A stretch of 64,000 nt of DNA from Arthrobacter sp. PsM3 (GCF_030433895.1 NZ_JARUXE010000007.1:1-64000), one strand, 5' to 3'; positions 17,860-29,196 are shown, counted from the stretch's first letter. The notes: a model not told the origin generated them from the sequence alone. Numbers and translations: made by a program.

Positions 17860-18683
17860 GCACCGTCCAGGAACCGGGCGCCGCCCGGACCGCCAGCAAG
17901 TCCGCCGCCGCCATTGACTGCGCCAAAGCCCAGGGCCGCGCCGCCCTCATCGGCTACCTGCCCGCCGGGTACCCCAGCGTCGAGGACACCATCGCGGCCG
18001 GCATCGCCCTCGCGGAAAACGGCGCCGACCTGATCGAAATCGGGATCCCGTACTCGGACCCGGTCATGGACGGCCTGGTCATCCAGGCAGCCACCACCGA
18101 GGCCCTCAACAAGGGCTTCCACGTCAGGCAGGTCTTCGACGTCGTCCGCGGCATCACCAGCAAGACCGACGCCGCCGTGCTGGTCATGACCTACTGGAAC
18201 CCGGTGGTCCGGATGGGCGTGGAGGAATTTTCCCGACAGCTGGCCGACGCCGGGGGAGCCGGGCTCATCACCCCGGACCTGATCCCCGACGAAGCCTCCG
18301 AATGGATGGCCGCCTCGGACAAGTACGGTCTGGACCGGGTGTTCCTGGTGGCGCCGTCGTCGTCGCCGGAGCGCATGAAGCGCACCGTCGACGCGAGCCG
18401 GGGCTTCGTTTACGCTGTTTCGATCATGGGCGTCACCGGTGCCCGCACCTCGGTCAGCTCCGCGGCCAGGGACGTTGTGGCCGCGGCGCGCGCTGCCGGC
18501 GCAGAACGCGTCTGTGTCGGGCTGGGCGTGTCCAACGCGGACCAGGTCCGTGAGATCGCAGCCTACGCGGATGGCGTGATCGTTGGCACCGCGCTCGTCG
18601 TGGCCATCGGCGACGGCGGCGTGGATGCGGTAGCGTCCTTGACGAAAGACCTCAGCACCGGCCTCACCAGGGAAGAAGCTTAA
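17856..18683 (+). CDS. trpA: Tryptophan synthase alpha chain
   Basis: Cleaves indole-3-glycerol phosphate to indole, which tunnels to TrpB. The 275-residue TIM barrel has [26 protein letters not shown] with the catalytic Glu and Asp, and [12 protein letters not shown] and [11 protein letters not shown] for phosphate binding. The GTG start overlaps the trpB stop, fixing the N-terminus. It is the last tryptophan gene in the window, and lgt follows after 5 bp. Confidence 0.96.
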   Translation: MSTVQEPGAARTASKSAAAIDCAKAQGRAALIGYLPAGYPSVEDTIAAGIALAENGADLIEIGIPYSDPVMDGLVIQAATTEALNKGFHVRQVFDVVRGITSKTDAAVLVMTYWNPVVRMGVEEFSRQLADAGGAGLITPDLIPDEASEWMAASDKYGLDRVFLVAPSSSPERMKRTVDASRGFVYAVSIMGVTGARTSVSSAARDVVAAARAAGAERVCVGLGVSNADQVREIAAYADGVIVGTALVVAIGDGGVDAVASLTKDLSTGLTREEA

Positions 18684-18688
18684 AGCAC

Positions 18689-19984
18689 ATGCAGTCAGTT
18701 CTCCACGCGGCAGCGATGATCCCCGCGAGCATTCCGAGCCCGGACTGGTCCGGCTTCGACATCCCGCTGCCGTGGGGGACGCTGCGCATCCACGCCTACG
18801 CCCTGTGCATCCTGCTCGGCATCGTTGCCGGCCTGTGGCTCACCTCGGTGCGCTGGGCCAAGCGCGGCGCCCCGGAGGGCAGCGTCTGGGACATCGCCAT
18901 CTGGGCCATCCCCTTCGGCATCATCGGCGGCAGGCTCTACCACGTGGTGTCCTCACCGGATGCGTACTTCGGCCCCGGCTTTAACGGCACCGGTGACCTG
19001 TCCCTGATCCCGCAGCTCCAGCGCGGCGGACTGGGGATCTGGGGTGCGGTACTGCTGGGCTCCCTGGGTGCGTGGATCGGCTGCCGCAGGGCCGGGGTCA
19101 AGCTGAGCGCATTCCTCGACGCCGCCGCGCCCGGACTGCTGCTGGCCCAGGCAATCGGCCGCTGGGGCAACTACTTCAACCAGGAACTCTTCGGCGGCCC
19201 CACCACGCTCCCGTGGGGGCTGCAGATCGACGCCAACAACCCCAACTTCCCGCCCGGCATGGCCGCCGGCACCCTCTTCCACCCGACGTTCCTCTACGAA
19301 TCCCTCTGGAACCTCGCCGGCGTCGGCATCCTGTTGCTGCTGGACCGGAAGTTCCGCTTCCGCCGCGGCCGGCTGTTTTGCCTCTACGCGGTCTACTACA
19401 CGCTGGGCCGGGTCTGGATCGAAGCGATGCGGATCGACGACGCCGAGCAGATCAACCTCTTTGGCATCACTACCCGGCTGAACGTGTGGACCAGCATCTT
19501 CGTCCTGCTGGGCGCGCTGGCCGCATTCATCCTCCTGGGCCTGCGCAAGCGCACGGAGCCCGACACGGTCTACCTGCCGGGCCGCGAACCGGCCGGTACG
19601 GCCGCGGATGCCGACACCGACCATGACGCGGCCAACGACCCGGATGCCGACACCGACCATGACGCGGCCAACGACCCGGATGACGACACCGGAACGGCCG
19701 GCGCCGAAGCCCGAAACGACGCGGCAATCAAGGAGCCGGCCACCGTTCCGGCCGCTGTTCCTGCCCACAGCGGGGATGTCCACCATTCGGATTCTGCTGT
19801 CTCAAATAGTGGTTTGCGTGGTAATCTCCCTGATAACCAGAGCGGTCCAGGCCACGCTTCCGCCCCAGCTGAAGCGTCAAAGGAATCCACGGGCGGCACC
19901 AAGCCCGCCACGGGAGCGCCGGCGGCCGGAGCATCCGGCCACCAGGCCAGCGGAACCGCGCCGGAAGCTGAGGCCACCACGTAG
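18689..19984 (+). CDS. lgt: Prolipoprotein diacylglyceryl transferase with a repeat-rich acidic tail
   Basis: Attaches diacylglycerol to the Cys of lipoprotein precursors in the membrane. The hydrophobic core (about residues 15-290) has seven membrane segments and the Lgt signature GRWGNYFNQELFGGPT. A hydrophilic tail of about 140 residues follows, with two identical 12-residue blocks (DADTDHDAANDP), encoded by exact 36 bp repeats at 19607-19678, and a Glu/Pro/Ala-rich end. Tails of this type occur in actinobacterial Lgt, but the Asp/His repeat is unusual. It sits directly after trpA, an order common in actinobacteria. Confidence 0.94.
   Translation: MQSVLHAAAMIPASIPSPDWSGFDIPLPWGTLRIHAYALCILLGIVAGLWLTSVRWAKRGAPEGSVWDIAIWAIPFGIIGGRLYHVVSSPDAYFGPGFNGTGDLSLIPQLQRGGLGIWGAVLLGSLGAWIGCRRAGVKLSAFLDAAAPGLLLAQAIGRWGNYFNQELFGGPTTLPWGLQIDANNPNFPPGMAAGTLFHPTFLYESLWNLAGVGILLLLDRKFRFRRGRLFCLYAVYYTLGRVWIEAMRIDDAEQINLFGITTRLNVWTSIFVLLGALAAFILLGLRKRTEPDTVYLPGREPAGTAADADTDHDAANDPDADTDHDAANDPDDDTGTAGAEARNDAAIKEPATVPAAVPAHSGDVHHSDSAVSNSGLRGNLPDNQSGPGHASAPAEASKESTGGTKPATGAPAAGASGHQASGTAPEAEATT
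19607..19678 (+). repeat. Two exact 36-bp tandem repeats in lgt
   Basis: The unit gatgccgacaccgaccatga... occupies 19607-19642 and 19643-19678 and is followed by a third, partial copy (gatgacgacacc). It lies in frame and encodes DADTDHDAANDP twice. Confidence 0.9.
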
Positions 19985-20016
19985 CTCAGCCCCGGCAAAC
20001 CGGGCCGCGGAGCTAC
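19981..20016 (+). terminator. Hairpin at the lgt stop
   Basis: gtagctc (19981-19987) and gagctac (20010-20016) are perfect 7 bp arms; inside them cccgg and ccggg pair around caaa. The lgt stop codon is inside the first arm. It probably ends the trp-lgt transcript before gltB. Confidence 0.5.
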
Positions 20017-20247
20017 CCCTCGCAGGGCCCGTTTCCACAACGGCGTGGCAGCAAGGAAAGCAGCGGACAGCAGAGACTTGTTGTTCGCGCAATTCCGGGC
20101 AGGCGGTTGCGTAACTGTTAGTGCAGGACGCGGCGCTGACCTACAATTCGAATAAGAAAAAACTTTGTTGTGCCCATCACACCGGCGCACCGATGCGGGC
20201 CAATGTTGTCCCTCCCATACGCACGATCAGGAGGAAGGACGTCTCCC

Positions 20248-23200
20248 ATGACCCAAACCCTGCACAGCCCCAGTTGGTCCGAGCCTCAGCAGGCCGCGAT
20301 GTCACCTTTCAAGCGCTTCGCGGCGCTTCCCGAAGCGGCCGGGCTCTACAACCCCGAGCAGGAGAAGGACGCCTGCGGACTCGCCATCATCGCCACGCTG
20401 CGGGGGGAGCCGGGTTACGACATCGTTGACGCCGCCCTGACGGCCCTGCGCAACCTCGAGCACCGCGGTGCGGTGGGCGCCGACGAGGGCACCGGAGACG
20501 GCGCCGGACTGCTGATGCAGGTCCCGGACGAATTCTTCCGCGCAGTGACCGACTTCGAACTTCCGGCACCCGGACAGTTCGCGGTGGGCACGGCGTTCCT
20601 CCCGGCCGAGAAGCGCGAATCCGACGCCGCGAAGGCCGGAATCGAAGGCCTCGCCGCCGACGAGGGCCTCACCGTCCTCGGCTGGCGCGAAGTGCCGATC
20701 GTGGCCGACCTCGTCGGGGCGATGGCCCGGGCGTGCATGCCCTACTTCTCCCAGCCGTTCTTTGCCTCCAGCGCCGGGGAAGTGCTGGAGCGCAACGAGC
20801 TCGACTCGCGTGCCTGGCGCATCCGGAAGCGGGCGCAGAACAAATTCGGCGTGTACTTCCCGTCGCTGTCCTGCCGGACCATCGTCTACAAGGGCATGCT
20901 CACCACGGCCCAGCTTGAGCCGTTCTACCCGGACCTCTCGGACAAGCGCTTCAAGACCAAGCTTGCGATCGTCCACTCGCGCTTCTCCACCAACACCTTC
21001 CCGTCCTGGCCGCTGGCCCAGCCGTTCCGGACCATCGCCCACAACGGCGAAATCAACACGGTCAAGGGAAACCGCAACTGGATGCGTGCCCGCCAGTCGC
21101 AGCTGGCCAACCCGCTGCTGGGGGATTCACCGGAGGAGCTGTACCCGATCTGCACCCCGGGCGCTTCCGACTCGGCCTCCTTCGACGAGGTCGCGGAACT
21201 GCTCTGGCTCTCCGGCCGGCCGATCACGCACTCGATCATGATGATGATCCCGGAGGCCTGGGAAAACCACGCCACGATGGATCCGGCCCGCCGCGCCTTC
21301 TACGAGTACCACTCCATGCTTATGGAACCGTGGGACGGCCCCGCCGCGGTGTCCTTCACCGACGGCAACCTCGTCGGCGCCACCCTGGACCGCAACGGGC
21401 TGCGCCCCGGCCGGTTCTGGATCACCGAGGACGGCCTGATCATCTTCGCCTCCGAGGTTGGCGTGATCGACGTCGAACCATCCAAGGTGGTCAAGAAGGG
21501 CCGCGTCTCACCCGGCAAGATGTTCCTCGTGGACACCGACGCCGGCCGGATCATCAGCGACGCCGAGGTCAAAGCCGAGGTGGCCGCAGCCAACCCCTGG
21601 GCCGACTGGGTCAAGGAAAACCTGATCGACCTGAAGGACCTGCCCGAGCGCGAGCACGTGGTGCACACCGCGGCCTCGGTCAACATCCGCCAGCGCACCT
21701 TCGGCTACACCACCGAGGAACTGAAGATCCTGCTCGGCCCGATGTCCCGCACCGGTGCCGAGCCGCTCGGAGCCATGGGCTCGGACACCCCCGTGGCCGT
21801 GCTGTCCAAGCGGCCCCGGCTGCTCTTCGACTACTTCGTGCAGTCCTTCGCGCAGGTCACCAACCCGCCGCTGGACGCCATCCGCGAGGAACTCGTCACC
21901 TCGCTGACGTGCGCGATCGGCCCCAACGGCAACCTGCTGGACACCAAGCAGGTCCGCCAGCCGCAGGTTGCGCTGCCGTTCCCGGTGATCAACAATGACC
22001 AGCTCGCCAAGATCGCGAACATCGAGAACGCCGACGGCGACAAGGTCGCCATGAAGGTCCGCGGCCTCTACCGCCCCGAAGGCGGCGAAAATGCGCTGCG
22101 CGCCCGGCTGACCGAAATCTGCGAGCAGGTCTCCGGCGCCATCAACCGCGGTGTGCAGTACGTCGTGCTCTCGGACCGTGACTCCAATGCCCAGTGGGCA
22201 CCCATTCCGTCCCTGCTGCTGGTCAGCGCCGTGCACCACCACCTGCTGCGCAGCGCCAACCGCACCAAGACCGCCCTCGTGGTGGAGGCCGGCGACGTCC
22301 GCGAGACCCACCACGTGGCCGTGCTGATCGGCTACGGAGCCTCCGCCGTGAACCCGTACCTGGCGATGGAATCGGTGGAGCAGCTGATCACCACCGGGGA
22401 CGTCGTCGGGGTCACCGCGCAGGACGGCGTCTACAACCTGATCAAGGGCCTCGGCAAGGGCGTCCTGAAGATCATGTCCAAGATGGGCATCTCCACCGTG
22501 GCCTCCTACACCGGGGCCCAGACCTTCGAGGCCCTGGGCCTCGGCCAGGACCTGGTGGACGAGTACTTCTCCGGCACGCACTCCCAGCTCGGCGGCGTCG
22601 GCCTCGACGTCATCGCGGCCGAGGTCGCGGCACGCCACCGGATGGCGTACCCCGAGAACGGCATCGAGCAGCCCCACCAGGCGCTGCTTGGCGGCGGGGA
22701 GTACCAGTGGCGCCGCGACGGTGAGCCCCACCTGTTCAACCCGGAGACCGTGTTCCGGCTGCAGCACGCCACGCGTGAGCGCCGCTACGACATCTTCAAG
22801 GCTTACACCCGCGGCGTGGACGACCAGTCCGAGAACCTGATGACCCTGCGCGGGCTCCTGAAGTTCAAGGCCGGGCTGCGCCCCGCGGTCCCGCTCGAGG
22901 AAGTGGAGTCCGTCTCCAGCATCGTCAAGCGGTTCTCCACCGGCGCGATGAGCTACGGCTCCATCTCCCAGGAGGCCCACGAAACCCTCGCGATCGCCAT
23001 GAACCGGCTGGGCGGCAAGTCCAACACCGGCGAAGGCGGCGAGGACGTCGACCGGCTGCTGGACCCGACGCGCCGCTCCGCGGTCAAGCAGATCGCCTCC
23101 GGCCGCTTCGGCGTGACCAGCCTCTACCTGACCAACGCCGACGACATCCAGATCAAGATGGCCCAGGGCGCCAAGCCCGGCGAAGGCGGCCAGCTGATGG

Positions 23201-24858
23201 CGCAGAAGGTCTACCCCTGGGTGGCCCGGACACGGCACTCGACGCCCGGCGTCGGGCTTATCTCCCCGCCCCCGCACCACGACATTTATTCGATCGAGGA
23301 CCTCGCCCAGCTGATCTACGACGCGAAGCGGGCCAACCCTTCGGCCCGGGTACACGTCAAGTTGGTCTCGGAGGTCGGGATCGGCACGGTCGCCGCCGGC
23401 GTCACGAAGGCCAAGGCCGACGTCGTACTGGTTTCCGGGCACGACGGCGGTACCGGCGCCTCGCCGCTGAACTCGCTCAAGCATGCCGGGGTGCCGTGGG
23501 AACTCGGTCTCGCCGAGACCCAGCAGACACTGATGCTCAACGGCCTGCGCGACCGCGTGGTGGTGCAGGTGGACGGCCAGCTCAAGACCGGCCGCGACGT
23601 CGTGATCGCCGCGCTGCTCGGCGGCGAGGAGTTCGGTTTCGCCACCGCACCGCTGGTGGTTTCCGGCTGCATCATGATGCGCGTCTGCCACCTGGACACC
23701 TGCCCGGTGGGCGTCGCGACACAGAACCCGGAGCTTCGCTCCCGCTTCACCGGCAAGCCGGAATTCGTGGTCAACTTCTTCGAATTCCTCGCCGAGGAAG
23801 TCCGCGAGATCCTGGCCGAGCTGGGCTTCCGGAGCATCCAGGAAGCGATCGGCCACGCCGAAATGCTCGACACCCGTGAGGCGATCAACCACTGGAAAGC
23901 CGAAGGGCTGGACCTGGACCCGATCCTGCACGGACTCGAATTCGACGACGACGCACCCCTGCGGAACCTCACCGGCCAGAACCACGAGCTGGACAAGCAC
24001 TTCGACCAGCGCCTGATCGTGATGGCCGCTGAGGCCCTGAGCGACCGCACCCCGGTCAAGATCGCCGTCGACGTGATCAACACGGACCGCTCCGTCGGCA
24101 CGATGCTGGGCCACGTGGTGACCAAGACCTTCAGCACGGACGTGCTGGCCACCGACACTATCGACATCACGCTGACCGGCACTGCCGGCCAGTCGCTAGG
24201 TGCGTTCCTGCCGGCCGGCATCACGCTGCGGATGTTTGGTGACTCGAACGACTACGTTGGCAAGGGGCTTTCCGGCGGGCGCATCATCGTCCGGCCGGAC
24301 CGCACCAATGTGTTCCCGGCCGAACGCAACGTGATTGCCGGAAACGTGATCGGCTACGGCGCCACGAGCGGCGAGATGTACCTCCGCGGCCAGGTCGGCG
24401 AACGCTTTATGGTCCGCAACTCCGGCGCCACCGCGGTGGTCGAGGGAATCGGCGACCACGGCTGCGAGTACATGACTGGCGGTCAGACGCTGATCATCGG
24501 CCGCACCGGCCGCAACTTCGGTGCCGGCATGTCCGGCGGCACGGCCTACGTGCTGGACCTGCAGGCCGAACGCGTGAACAAGCAGGCCCTGGAGTCAGGC
24601 GAGCTGCAGCTTCGCGAGCTCGACGCCGAGGACCGCGAGATTGTCCATGGACTGCTCCGGAAGCACTTCGAGGAGACCGAGTCGCTGCTCGCGGCCCGGC
24701 TGCTGGAGAACTTCGACGACACCGCAGCCCGCACAACCAAGGTGCTGCCGCGCGACTATGCGGCCGTACTGCAAACCCGTCTTGACGCCATCGAAGAGGG
24801 CCTTGACCCCGATGGCGAAGAAGTTTGGTCTCGAATCCTGGAGGTGACCGGTGGCTGA
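20248..24858 (+). CDS. gltB: Glutamate synthase (NADPH), large subunit
   Basis: Makes two glutamates from glutamine and 2-oxoglutarate. ATG 20248 follows a strong aggaggaagga site. The catalytic Cys of the class II amidotransferase domain is Cys43 (DACGLAII), so the first 42 residues are a propeptide to be removed. Later parts are the central domain, the FMN-binding synthase domain with [11 protein letters not shown], the 3Fe-4S cluster motif [15 protein letters not shown], and the C-terminal beta-helix domain with [13 protein letters not shown]. Total 1536 residues, normal for the family. It overlaps gltD by 8 bp. Confidence 0.96.
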   Translation: MTQTLHSPSWSEPQQAAMSPFKRFAALPEAAGLYNPEQEKDACGLAIIATLRGEPGYDIVDAALTALRNLEHRGAVGADEGTGDGAGLLMQVPDEFFRAVTDFELPAPGQFAVGTAFLPAEKRESDAAKAGIEGLAADEGLTVLGWREVPIVADLVGAMARACMPYFSQPFFASSAGEVLERNELDSRAWRIRKRAQNKFGVYFPSLSCRTIVYKGMLTTAQLEPFYPDLSDKRFKTKLAIVHSRFSTNTFPSWPLAQPFRTIAHNGEINTVKGNRNWMRARQSQLANPLLGDSPEELYPICTPGASDSASFDEVAELLWLSGRPITHSIMMMIPEAWENHATMDPARRAFYEYHSMLMEPWDGPAAVSFTDGNLVGATLDRNGLRPGRFWITEDGLIIFASEVGVIDVEPSKVVKKGRVSPGKMFLVDTDAGRIISDAEVKAEVAAANPWADWVKENLIDLKDLPEREHVVHTAASVNIRQRTFGYTTEELKILLGPMSRTGAEPLGAMGSDTPVAVLSKRPRLLFDYFVQSFAQVTNPPLDAIREELVTSLTCAIGPNGNLLDTKQVRQPQVALPFPVINNDQLAKIANIENADGDKVAMKVRGLYRPEGGENALRARLTEICEQVSGAINRGVQYVVLSDRDSNAQWAPIPSLLLVSAVHHHLLRSANRTKTALVVEAGDVRETHHVAVLIGYGASAVNPYLAMESVEQLITTGDVVGVTAQDGVYNLIKGLGKGVLKIMSKMGISTVASYTGAQTFEALGLGQDLVDEYFSGTHSQLGGVGLDVIAAEVAARHRMAYPENGIEQPHQALLGGGEYQWRRDGEPHLFNPETVFRLQHATRERRYDIFKAYTRGVDDQSENLMTLRGLLKFKAGLRPAVPLEEVESVSSIVKRFSTGAMSYGSISQEAHETLAIAMNRLGGKSNTGEGGEDVDRLLDPTRRSAVKQIASGRFGVTSLYLTNADDIQIKMAQGAKPGEGGQLMAQKVYPWVARTRHSTPGVGLISPPPHHDIYSIEDLAQLIYDAKRANPSARVHVKLVSEVGIGTVAAGVTKAKADVVLVSGHDGGTGASPLNSLKHAGVPWELGLAETQQTLMLNGLRDRVVVQVDGQLKTGRDVVIAALLGGEEFGFATAPLVVSGCIMMRVCHLDTCPVGVATQNPELRSRFTGKPEFVVNFFEFLAEEVREILAELGFRSIQEAIGHAEMLDTREAINHWKAEGLDLDPILHGLEFDDDAPLRNLTGQNHELDKHFDQRLIVMAAEALSDRTPVKIAVDVINTDRSVGTMLGHVVTKTFSTDVLATDTIDITLTGTAGQSLGAFLPAGITLRMFGDSNDYVGKGLSGGRIIVRPDRTNVFPAERNVIAGNVIGYGATSGEMYLRGQVGERFMVRNSGATAVVEGIGDHGCEYMTGGQTLIIGRTGRNFGAGMSGGTAYVLDLQAERVNKQALESGELQLRELDAEDREIVHGLLRKHFEETESLLAARLLENFDDTAARTTKVLPRDYAAVLQTRLDAIEEGLDPDGEEVWSRILEVTGG

Positions 24859-26308
24859 TCCACGCGGATTTCTGAAAGTACGTCAGCGCGAAACCCAGCC
24901 CCGCCGTCCCGTTCCGGTCCGCATCATGGACTGGAAGGAAGTCTATGAGGCGCAGGAGAAGGGCGTCCTGAAGGCCCAGGCCGGCCGCTGCATGGACTGC
25001 GGCGTGCCGTTCTGCCATCAGGGCTGCCCGCTGGGGAACCTCATTCCGGAGTGGAATGACCTCATCTGGCGGGACAAGGGCGAGGAAGCGATGGAGCGGC
25101 TGCACGCCACCAATAACTTCCCCGAATTCACCGGGCGGCTCTGCCCGGCCCCCTGCGAGGCGTCCTGCGTGCTGGGCATCAACCAGCCCGCTGTGACCAT
25201 CAAGCAGGTCGAGGTCTCCATCGTGGACCAGGCCTTCGAGAACGGCTGGGTCAACCCGCTGCCGCCGGCCCGCCTCAGCGGCAAGACTGTCGCCGTCGTC
25301 GGCTCCGGCCCGGCCGGGCTGGCCGTCGCGCAGCAGCTGACCCGCGTGGGCCACACCGTCGCCGTCTACGAGCGCGACGACAAAATCGGTGGCCTGCTGC
25401 GGTACGGCATTCCGGACTTCAAGATGGAAAAAGAGCACGTCGACCGCCGTCTGGAGCAGATGAAGGCCGAAGGCACCCGCTTCCGGACCGGCGTCGCCGT
25501 CGGCACCGACGTGACCTGGGAGCAGCTGCGCCGCCGGTACGACGCCGTCGTTATCGCCACGGGCGCCACCGTCCCGCGTGACCTGCCGATCCCTGGCCGC
25601 GAGCTCGAGGGCGTGCACTTCGCGATGGACTACCTTGTCCCTGCCAACCGTGTGGTGGCGGGGGAGACGGTGGAGGACCAGATCAGCGCCGCCGGTAAGC
25701 ACGTGGTCATCCTCGGCGGCGGCGACACCGGCGCGGACTGCCTCGGCACCGCGCACCGGCACCAGGCCGCGTCCGTCACCACCCTGGCGATCGGCAAGCA
25801 GCCGCCGGCGGAGCGCGCCGGCCACCAGCCGTGGCCGACGTTCCCCACCCTGTTCGAGGTCGCCAGCGCCCACGAGGAAGGCGGCGAACGCACCTACCTC
25901 GCCTCCACCGTGGAGTTCGTCGGCGAGAACGGCAAACTCACCGGTGTGAAGGTGGCCGAGACCGAATTCGTCGACGGCAGGCGCCTCCCGAAGGCCGGCA
26001 CCGAGCGGATCATCCCGGCCGATCTGGTGTTCCTCTCGCTGGGGTTCACCGGCCCGGAGCCGGCAGGGATCAACGAGCAGGTCAGCGCCGAGTTCGACGG
26101 CCGCGGCAACGTGGCCCGCGACGGGTACTACATGACCAACACGGAAGGCATCTTCGTCGCCGGAGACGCCGGACGCGGCCAGTCCCTCATCGTCTGGGCC
26201 ATCGCGGAGGGGCGCGCCTGCGCCGCCGCGGTGGACAGGTTCCTGATGGGCAGCACCATCCTTCCGGCTCCCGTGGCCCCGACCGACCGGGCCATGGCCG
26301 TCCTCTAG
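24851..26308 (+). CDS. gltD: Glutamate synthase, small subunit
   Basis: Transfers electrons from NADPH via FAD and 4Fe-4S clusters to GltB. The 485-residue protein has N-terminal cluster Cys motifs ([19 protein letters not shown] and [12 protein letters not shown]). The FAD site [17 protein letters not shown] lies at about 142-158, and the NADPH site [14 protein letters not shown] at about 283-296. [16 protein letters not shown] near the C-terminus completes the FAD domain. The GTG start overlaps the end of gltB, implying coupled synthesis of the two subunits. Confidence 0.96.
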   Translation: MADPRGFLKVRQRETQPRRPVPVRIMDWKEVYEAQEKGVLKAQAGRCMDCGVPFCHQGCPLGNLIPEWNDLIWRDKGEEAMERLHATNNFPEFTGRLCPAPCEASCVLGINQPAVTIKQVEVSIVDQAFENGWVNPLPPARLSGKTVAVVGSGPAGLAVAQQLTRVGHTVAVYERDDKIGGLLRYGIPDFKMEKEHVDRRLEQMKAEGTRFRTGVAVGTDVTWEQLRRRYDAVVIATGATVPRDLPIPGRELEGVHFAMDYLVPANRVVAGETVEDQISAAGKHVVILGGGDTGADCLGTAHRHQAASVTTLAIGKQPPAERAGHQPWPTFPTLFEVASAHEEGGERTYLASTVEFVGENGKLTGVKVAETEFVDGRRLPKAGTERIIPADLVFLSLGFTGPEPAGINEQVSAEFDGRGNVARDGYYMTNTEGIFVAGDAGRGQSLIVWAIAEGRACAAAVDRFLMGSTILPAPVAPTDRAMAVL

Positions 26309-26391
26309 GCCGCAGTTGCTCCACCGGCGGCTGGCTACGGTCACATTCCGCCAACAACTTCATCCATGCAATCGACTACTAGGGTAGGTAT

Positions 26392-27891
26392 ATGAGACGC
26401 GCTAAAATAGTGGCCACGTTCGGACCGGCAATCGCGAGTTTTGAGAACACTCTCGCCGTGCTGGAAGCCGGCGTCGACGTGGCCCGCATGAACATGAGCC
26501 ACGGCGACTACGCCGTCCACGACACCACGTATGAGAACGTCCGCAAGGCAGCCGGGCAGCTCCACAAGGCCGTTGCCATCATGGCCGACCTCCAGGGGCC
26601 GAAGATCCGCCTCGGCCGGTTCGTGGACGGGCCGCACCTGCTGGCCGTCGGTGACACGTTCACCATCACCACCGAGGACGTCCCGGGCACCAAGGACATC
26701 TGCTCCACGACGCTCAAGAGCCTCACCGAGGACGTCAACCCCGGCGACGCCCTGCTGATCGATGACGGCAAGGTCGCGCTCCGCGCGATCGACGTCGACG
26801 CGGTCAAGGTCGTTGCCCAGGTCATTGTCGGAGGGTGGGTCTCGAACAACAAGGGCATCAACCTGCCCGGCGTTGCCGTCAACGTTCCCGCGCTGAGCGA
26901 AAAGGACGAGGACGATCTGCGCTGGGCCATGCGCCGCGGTGTGGACATGGTGGCACTGTCCTTCGTCCGCGACGCCTCGGACATCAAGCGCGTCCACGAG
27001 ATCATGGACGAAGAAGGCCGCCGCGTGCCGGTGATCGCCAAGATCGAGAAGCCGCAGGCCGTCGAGCAGCTGCCCGAGATCATCGACGCGTTCGATGCCA
27101 TCATGGTGGCCCGTGGCGACCTCGGCGTGGAACTTCCCCTCGAGGAAGTGCCGATCGTGCAGAAGCGCGCCGTCGAACTGGCACGCCGCTGGGCCAAGCC
27201 CGTCATTGTGGCAACCCAGGTACTTGAGTCCATGATCGACAACCCGCGTCCGACCCGCGCCGAGGCCTCCGACTGCGCCAACGCCGTGCTCGACGGCGCC
27301 GATGCGGTCATGCTCTCCGGCGAGACCAGCGTGGGCAAGTTCCCGATCGAAACCGTCAAGACCATGGCCCGGATCATCGAATCCACCGAGGTCCACGGCC
27401 TGGAGCGCGTCCCCCCGCTGGGCACCAAGCCCAAGACCCGGGGCGGCGCCATCACCCGTGCCGCCGTCGAAATCGCCGACCAGCTGGATGCCAAGTACAT
27501 TTGTGCCTTTACCCAGTCCGGCGACTCCGCACGGCGCCTGTCGCGGCTGCGTCCGACCCGGCCGGTCTTCGCCTTCACCCCCGTGGAGCATGTCTGGAAC
27601 CAGCTCGCGCTGACCTGGGGCATCCAGCCGGTCCTGGTCCCGATGGTGGGCCACACCGACGCGATGACCGCGCAGGTTGACCGCAGCCTGCTGAACATGG
27701 ACCTCGTCGAGGACGGCGACATGGTGGTCATCGCCGCCGGTTCGCCTCCCGGAAAAGCCGGTTCCACGAACATGCTGAAGGTCCACCGCGTGGGCGACCT
27801 TGCCGACGCCGGCAGCCACGGCGAAGTCGAAGTCACCAAGGACAAGCTCGGCCCGTGGCCGGAAAAGAAGAAGCGGAACGGCAAAGTCTAG
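26392..27891 (+). CDS. pyk: Pyruvate kinase
   Basis: Last step of glycolysis. The 499-residue protein begins MRRAKIVATFGPA and has ARMNMSHG, MADLQGPKIRLG, the catalytic Lys in VIAKIEKPQA, MVARGDLGVELP and VATQVLESMIDNPRPTRAE. The C-terminal regulatory domain (about 350-490) is complete. It follows gltD by 83 bp. A second, divergent pyruvate kinase-like gene lies at 39213-41045. Confidence 0.97.
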   Translation: MRRAKIVATFGPAIASFENTLAVLEAGVDVARMNMSHGDYAVHDTTYENVRKAAGQLHKAVAIMADLQGPKIRLGRFVDGPHLLAVGDTFTITTEDVPGTKDICSTTLKSLTEDVNPGDALLIDDGKVALRAIDVDAVKVVAQVIVGGWVSNNKGINLPGVAVNVPALSEKDEDDLRWAMRRGVDMVALSFVRDASDIKRVHEIMDEEGRRVPVIAKIEKPQAVEQLPEIIDAFDAIMVARGDLGVELPLEEVPIVQKRAVELARRWAKPVIVATQVLESMIDNPRPTRAEASDCANAVLDGADAVMLSGETSVGKFPIETVKTMARIIESTEVHGLERVPPLGTKPKTRGGAITRAAVEIADQLDAKYICAFTQSGDSARRLSRLRPTRPVFAFTPVEHVWNQLALTWGIQPVLVPMVGHTDAMTAQVDRSLLNMDLVEDGDMVVIAAGSPPGKAGSTNMLKVHRVGDLADAGSHGEVEVTKDKLGPWPEKKKRNGKV

Positions 27892-27905
27892 TCCCGCAGC
27901 TTCAC

Positions 27906-27951
27906 CCAAAACGGCGGTGCCCCGCCAATTGGGGGGGACCCTCCCTTTTGG
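27906..27951. terminator. Putative bidirectional terminator between pyk and the ANTAR regulator
   Basis: Outer arms ccaaaa (27906-27911) and ttttgg (27946-27951) enclose a G/C-rich core containing ggcg...cgcc. Because of the A/T ends, either strand shows a stem followed by T residues. It lies between two convergent genes. Confidence 0.45.
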
Positions 27952-27987
27952 TCTGTGTTGCTGGGTTGCCGTGTTACCGGAGCCCGG

Positions 27988-28593
27988 CTAGTTGACCTGG
28001 TTGATGATGGTCTCGGCAACCTCGCGCATGCTCAGGCGGCGGTCCATGGAGGTCTTCTGGATCCAGCGGAACGCCTCCGGCTCGGTCAGCCCCATCTTGG
28101 TGGTCAGCAGGCTCTTGGCGCGCTCCACGAGCTTGCGGGTGGCGAACTGCTCCTGCAGGTCGGTCACTTCGCTTTCGAGGGCCTTGATTTCCTCATGGCG
28201 GGACAGGGCGATCTCCAGGGCGGGGATCAGGTCCGCCGGGGTGAAGGGCTTGACCACGTAGGCCATGGCGCCGGCGTCGCGGGCGCGTTCTACGAGTTCC
28301 TTCTGGCTGAATGCGGTCAGCAGGACCACGGGGGCTATCCGGGCCTTGACGATCTTTTCGGCGGCGGTGATGCCGTCCATGACGGGCATTTTGACGTCCA
28401 TCAGGACGAGGTCCGGCTTCAGTTCTTCGGCGAGCTGCACGGCCTTCTCGCCGTTGTCTGCTTCGCCGACGACGTCGTAGCCTTCGCCCCGGAGGATCTC
28501 GATGATGTCGAGCCGGATGAGGGTCTCATCCTCGGCCACGACCACGCGGCGCGCCGGCTTGGACGTGGGGTTTGACTCCGTCTGTTCTGACAC
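27988..28593 (-). CDS. pdtaR: ANTAR-domain response regulator (PdtaR type)
   Basis: A 201-residue two-component regulator with an N-terminal receiver domain (about 15-130) with VVVAEDETLIRLD, the phosphorylated Asp66 in VLMDVKMP, LTAFSQ and the conserved Lys in YVVKPF. A C-terminal ANTAR RNA-binding domain (about 140-197) carries ARKLVERAKSLLTTKMGLTEPEAF-type helices. ANTAR proteins bind paired hairpins in mRNA and prevent termination. Homologues (Rv1626 in Mycobacterium) pair with a histidine kinase encoded elsewhere; none is next to it here. The position after pyk is common in actinobacteria. Confidence 0.93.
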   Translation of the reverse strand: MSEQTESNPTSKPARRVVVAEDETLIRLDIIEILRGEGYDVVGEADNGEKAVQLAEELKPDLVLMDVKMPVMDGITAAEKIVKARIAPVVLLTAFSQKELVERARDAGAMAYVVKPFTPADLIPALEIALSRHEEIKALESEVTDLQEQFATRKLVERAKSLLTTKMGLTEPEAFRWIQKTSMDRRLSMREVAETIINQVN

Positions 28594-28798
28594 GGGAACT
28601 CCTTGGAAAGGTACGGCGGGACTACACCATCTTAGGTTGTCACCGCTGGTGTACTGGGACCGGGTTGGGTTCGATGCGGCGTCACTGGCGCGATTCTGGA
28701 ATTCAGCCTATCTGCATGTAGAGTAATTTCGCGCACTGGAAGCGATCGCGTTGCTCACAGCACTGTGGCCGGGCGATTGTGACACCGGTGTACTCCGC

Positions 28799-28879
28799 GC
28801 CCGAGTGGCGGAATGGCAGACGCGCCGCACTCAAAATGCGGTATCGAAAGGTGTGTGGGTTCGAGTCCCACCTCGGGCA
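28799..28879 (+). tRNA. tRNA-Leu (anticodon CAA)
   Basis: The acceptor arms gcccgag (28799-28805) and ctcgggc (28872-28878) pair perfectly, with discriminator A at 28879. The anticodon stem ccgca/tgcgg encloses ctcaaaa, giving anticodon CAA. A variable arm follows, then gtggg-ttcgagt-cccac as the T arm. CCA is not encoded. The gene marks the boundary between conserved housekeeping genes on the left and a mosaic accessory region on the right. Confidence 0.95.
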
Positions 28880-28919
28880 CAGTGTTTCCGCAGGTCAGGG
28901 GCCTTTTTCGGTGTTTTTC

Positions 28920-28938
28920 GTGTGCACATTGTGCACAC
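28920..28938. promoter_or_regulatory. 19-base perfect palindrome downstream of tRNA-Leu
   Basis: GTGTGCACATTGTGCACAC has 9-base perfect arms around a single central T, 40 bases after the tRNA. The shape fits the operator of a dimeric regulator, but no regulator gene is adjacent. The ctttttc run just before it may be the tRNA terminator. Confidence 0.4.
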
Positions 28939-29196
28939 TCTTACCTCTGATCTGATTGCTCCGGGTGTTTGGGGTCCCGGAAAGACTATTTGGTTGTCTG
29001 GGGGAGCGGCTGCCTACGGCGGACCGGGTACCGCCCCGCGGGGTCTCTGCTGGGAGTTCATCCTCGTTCGTCCTTTCGTTGGGTTTTGCGTTCAGTACTT
29101 CATGGTGGCTAGGGCCGCCTGCAACATGATTTGCTGACTATTTCTTTGATCGACCTTGGGTTGTGGCTGGTCCGGAATTTCTGCTCTGATACCTGT
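28939..29196. other. Stretch without a recognisable gene
   Basis: About 260 bases with no ORF showing protein-like composition. GC content looks lower than in the flanking operons. Nothing else was recognised. Confidence 0.5.

Noticed and set aside
21508-24114. 868-codon minus-strand ORF within gltB
   Set aside because: Long antisense frames are expected in high-GC coding DNA, and gltB on the other strand is complete with all motifs.
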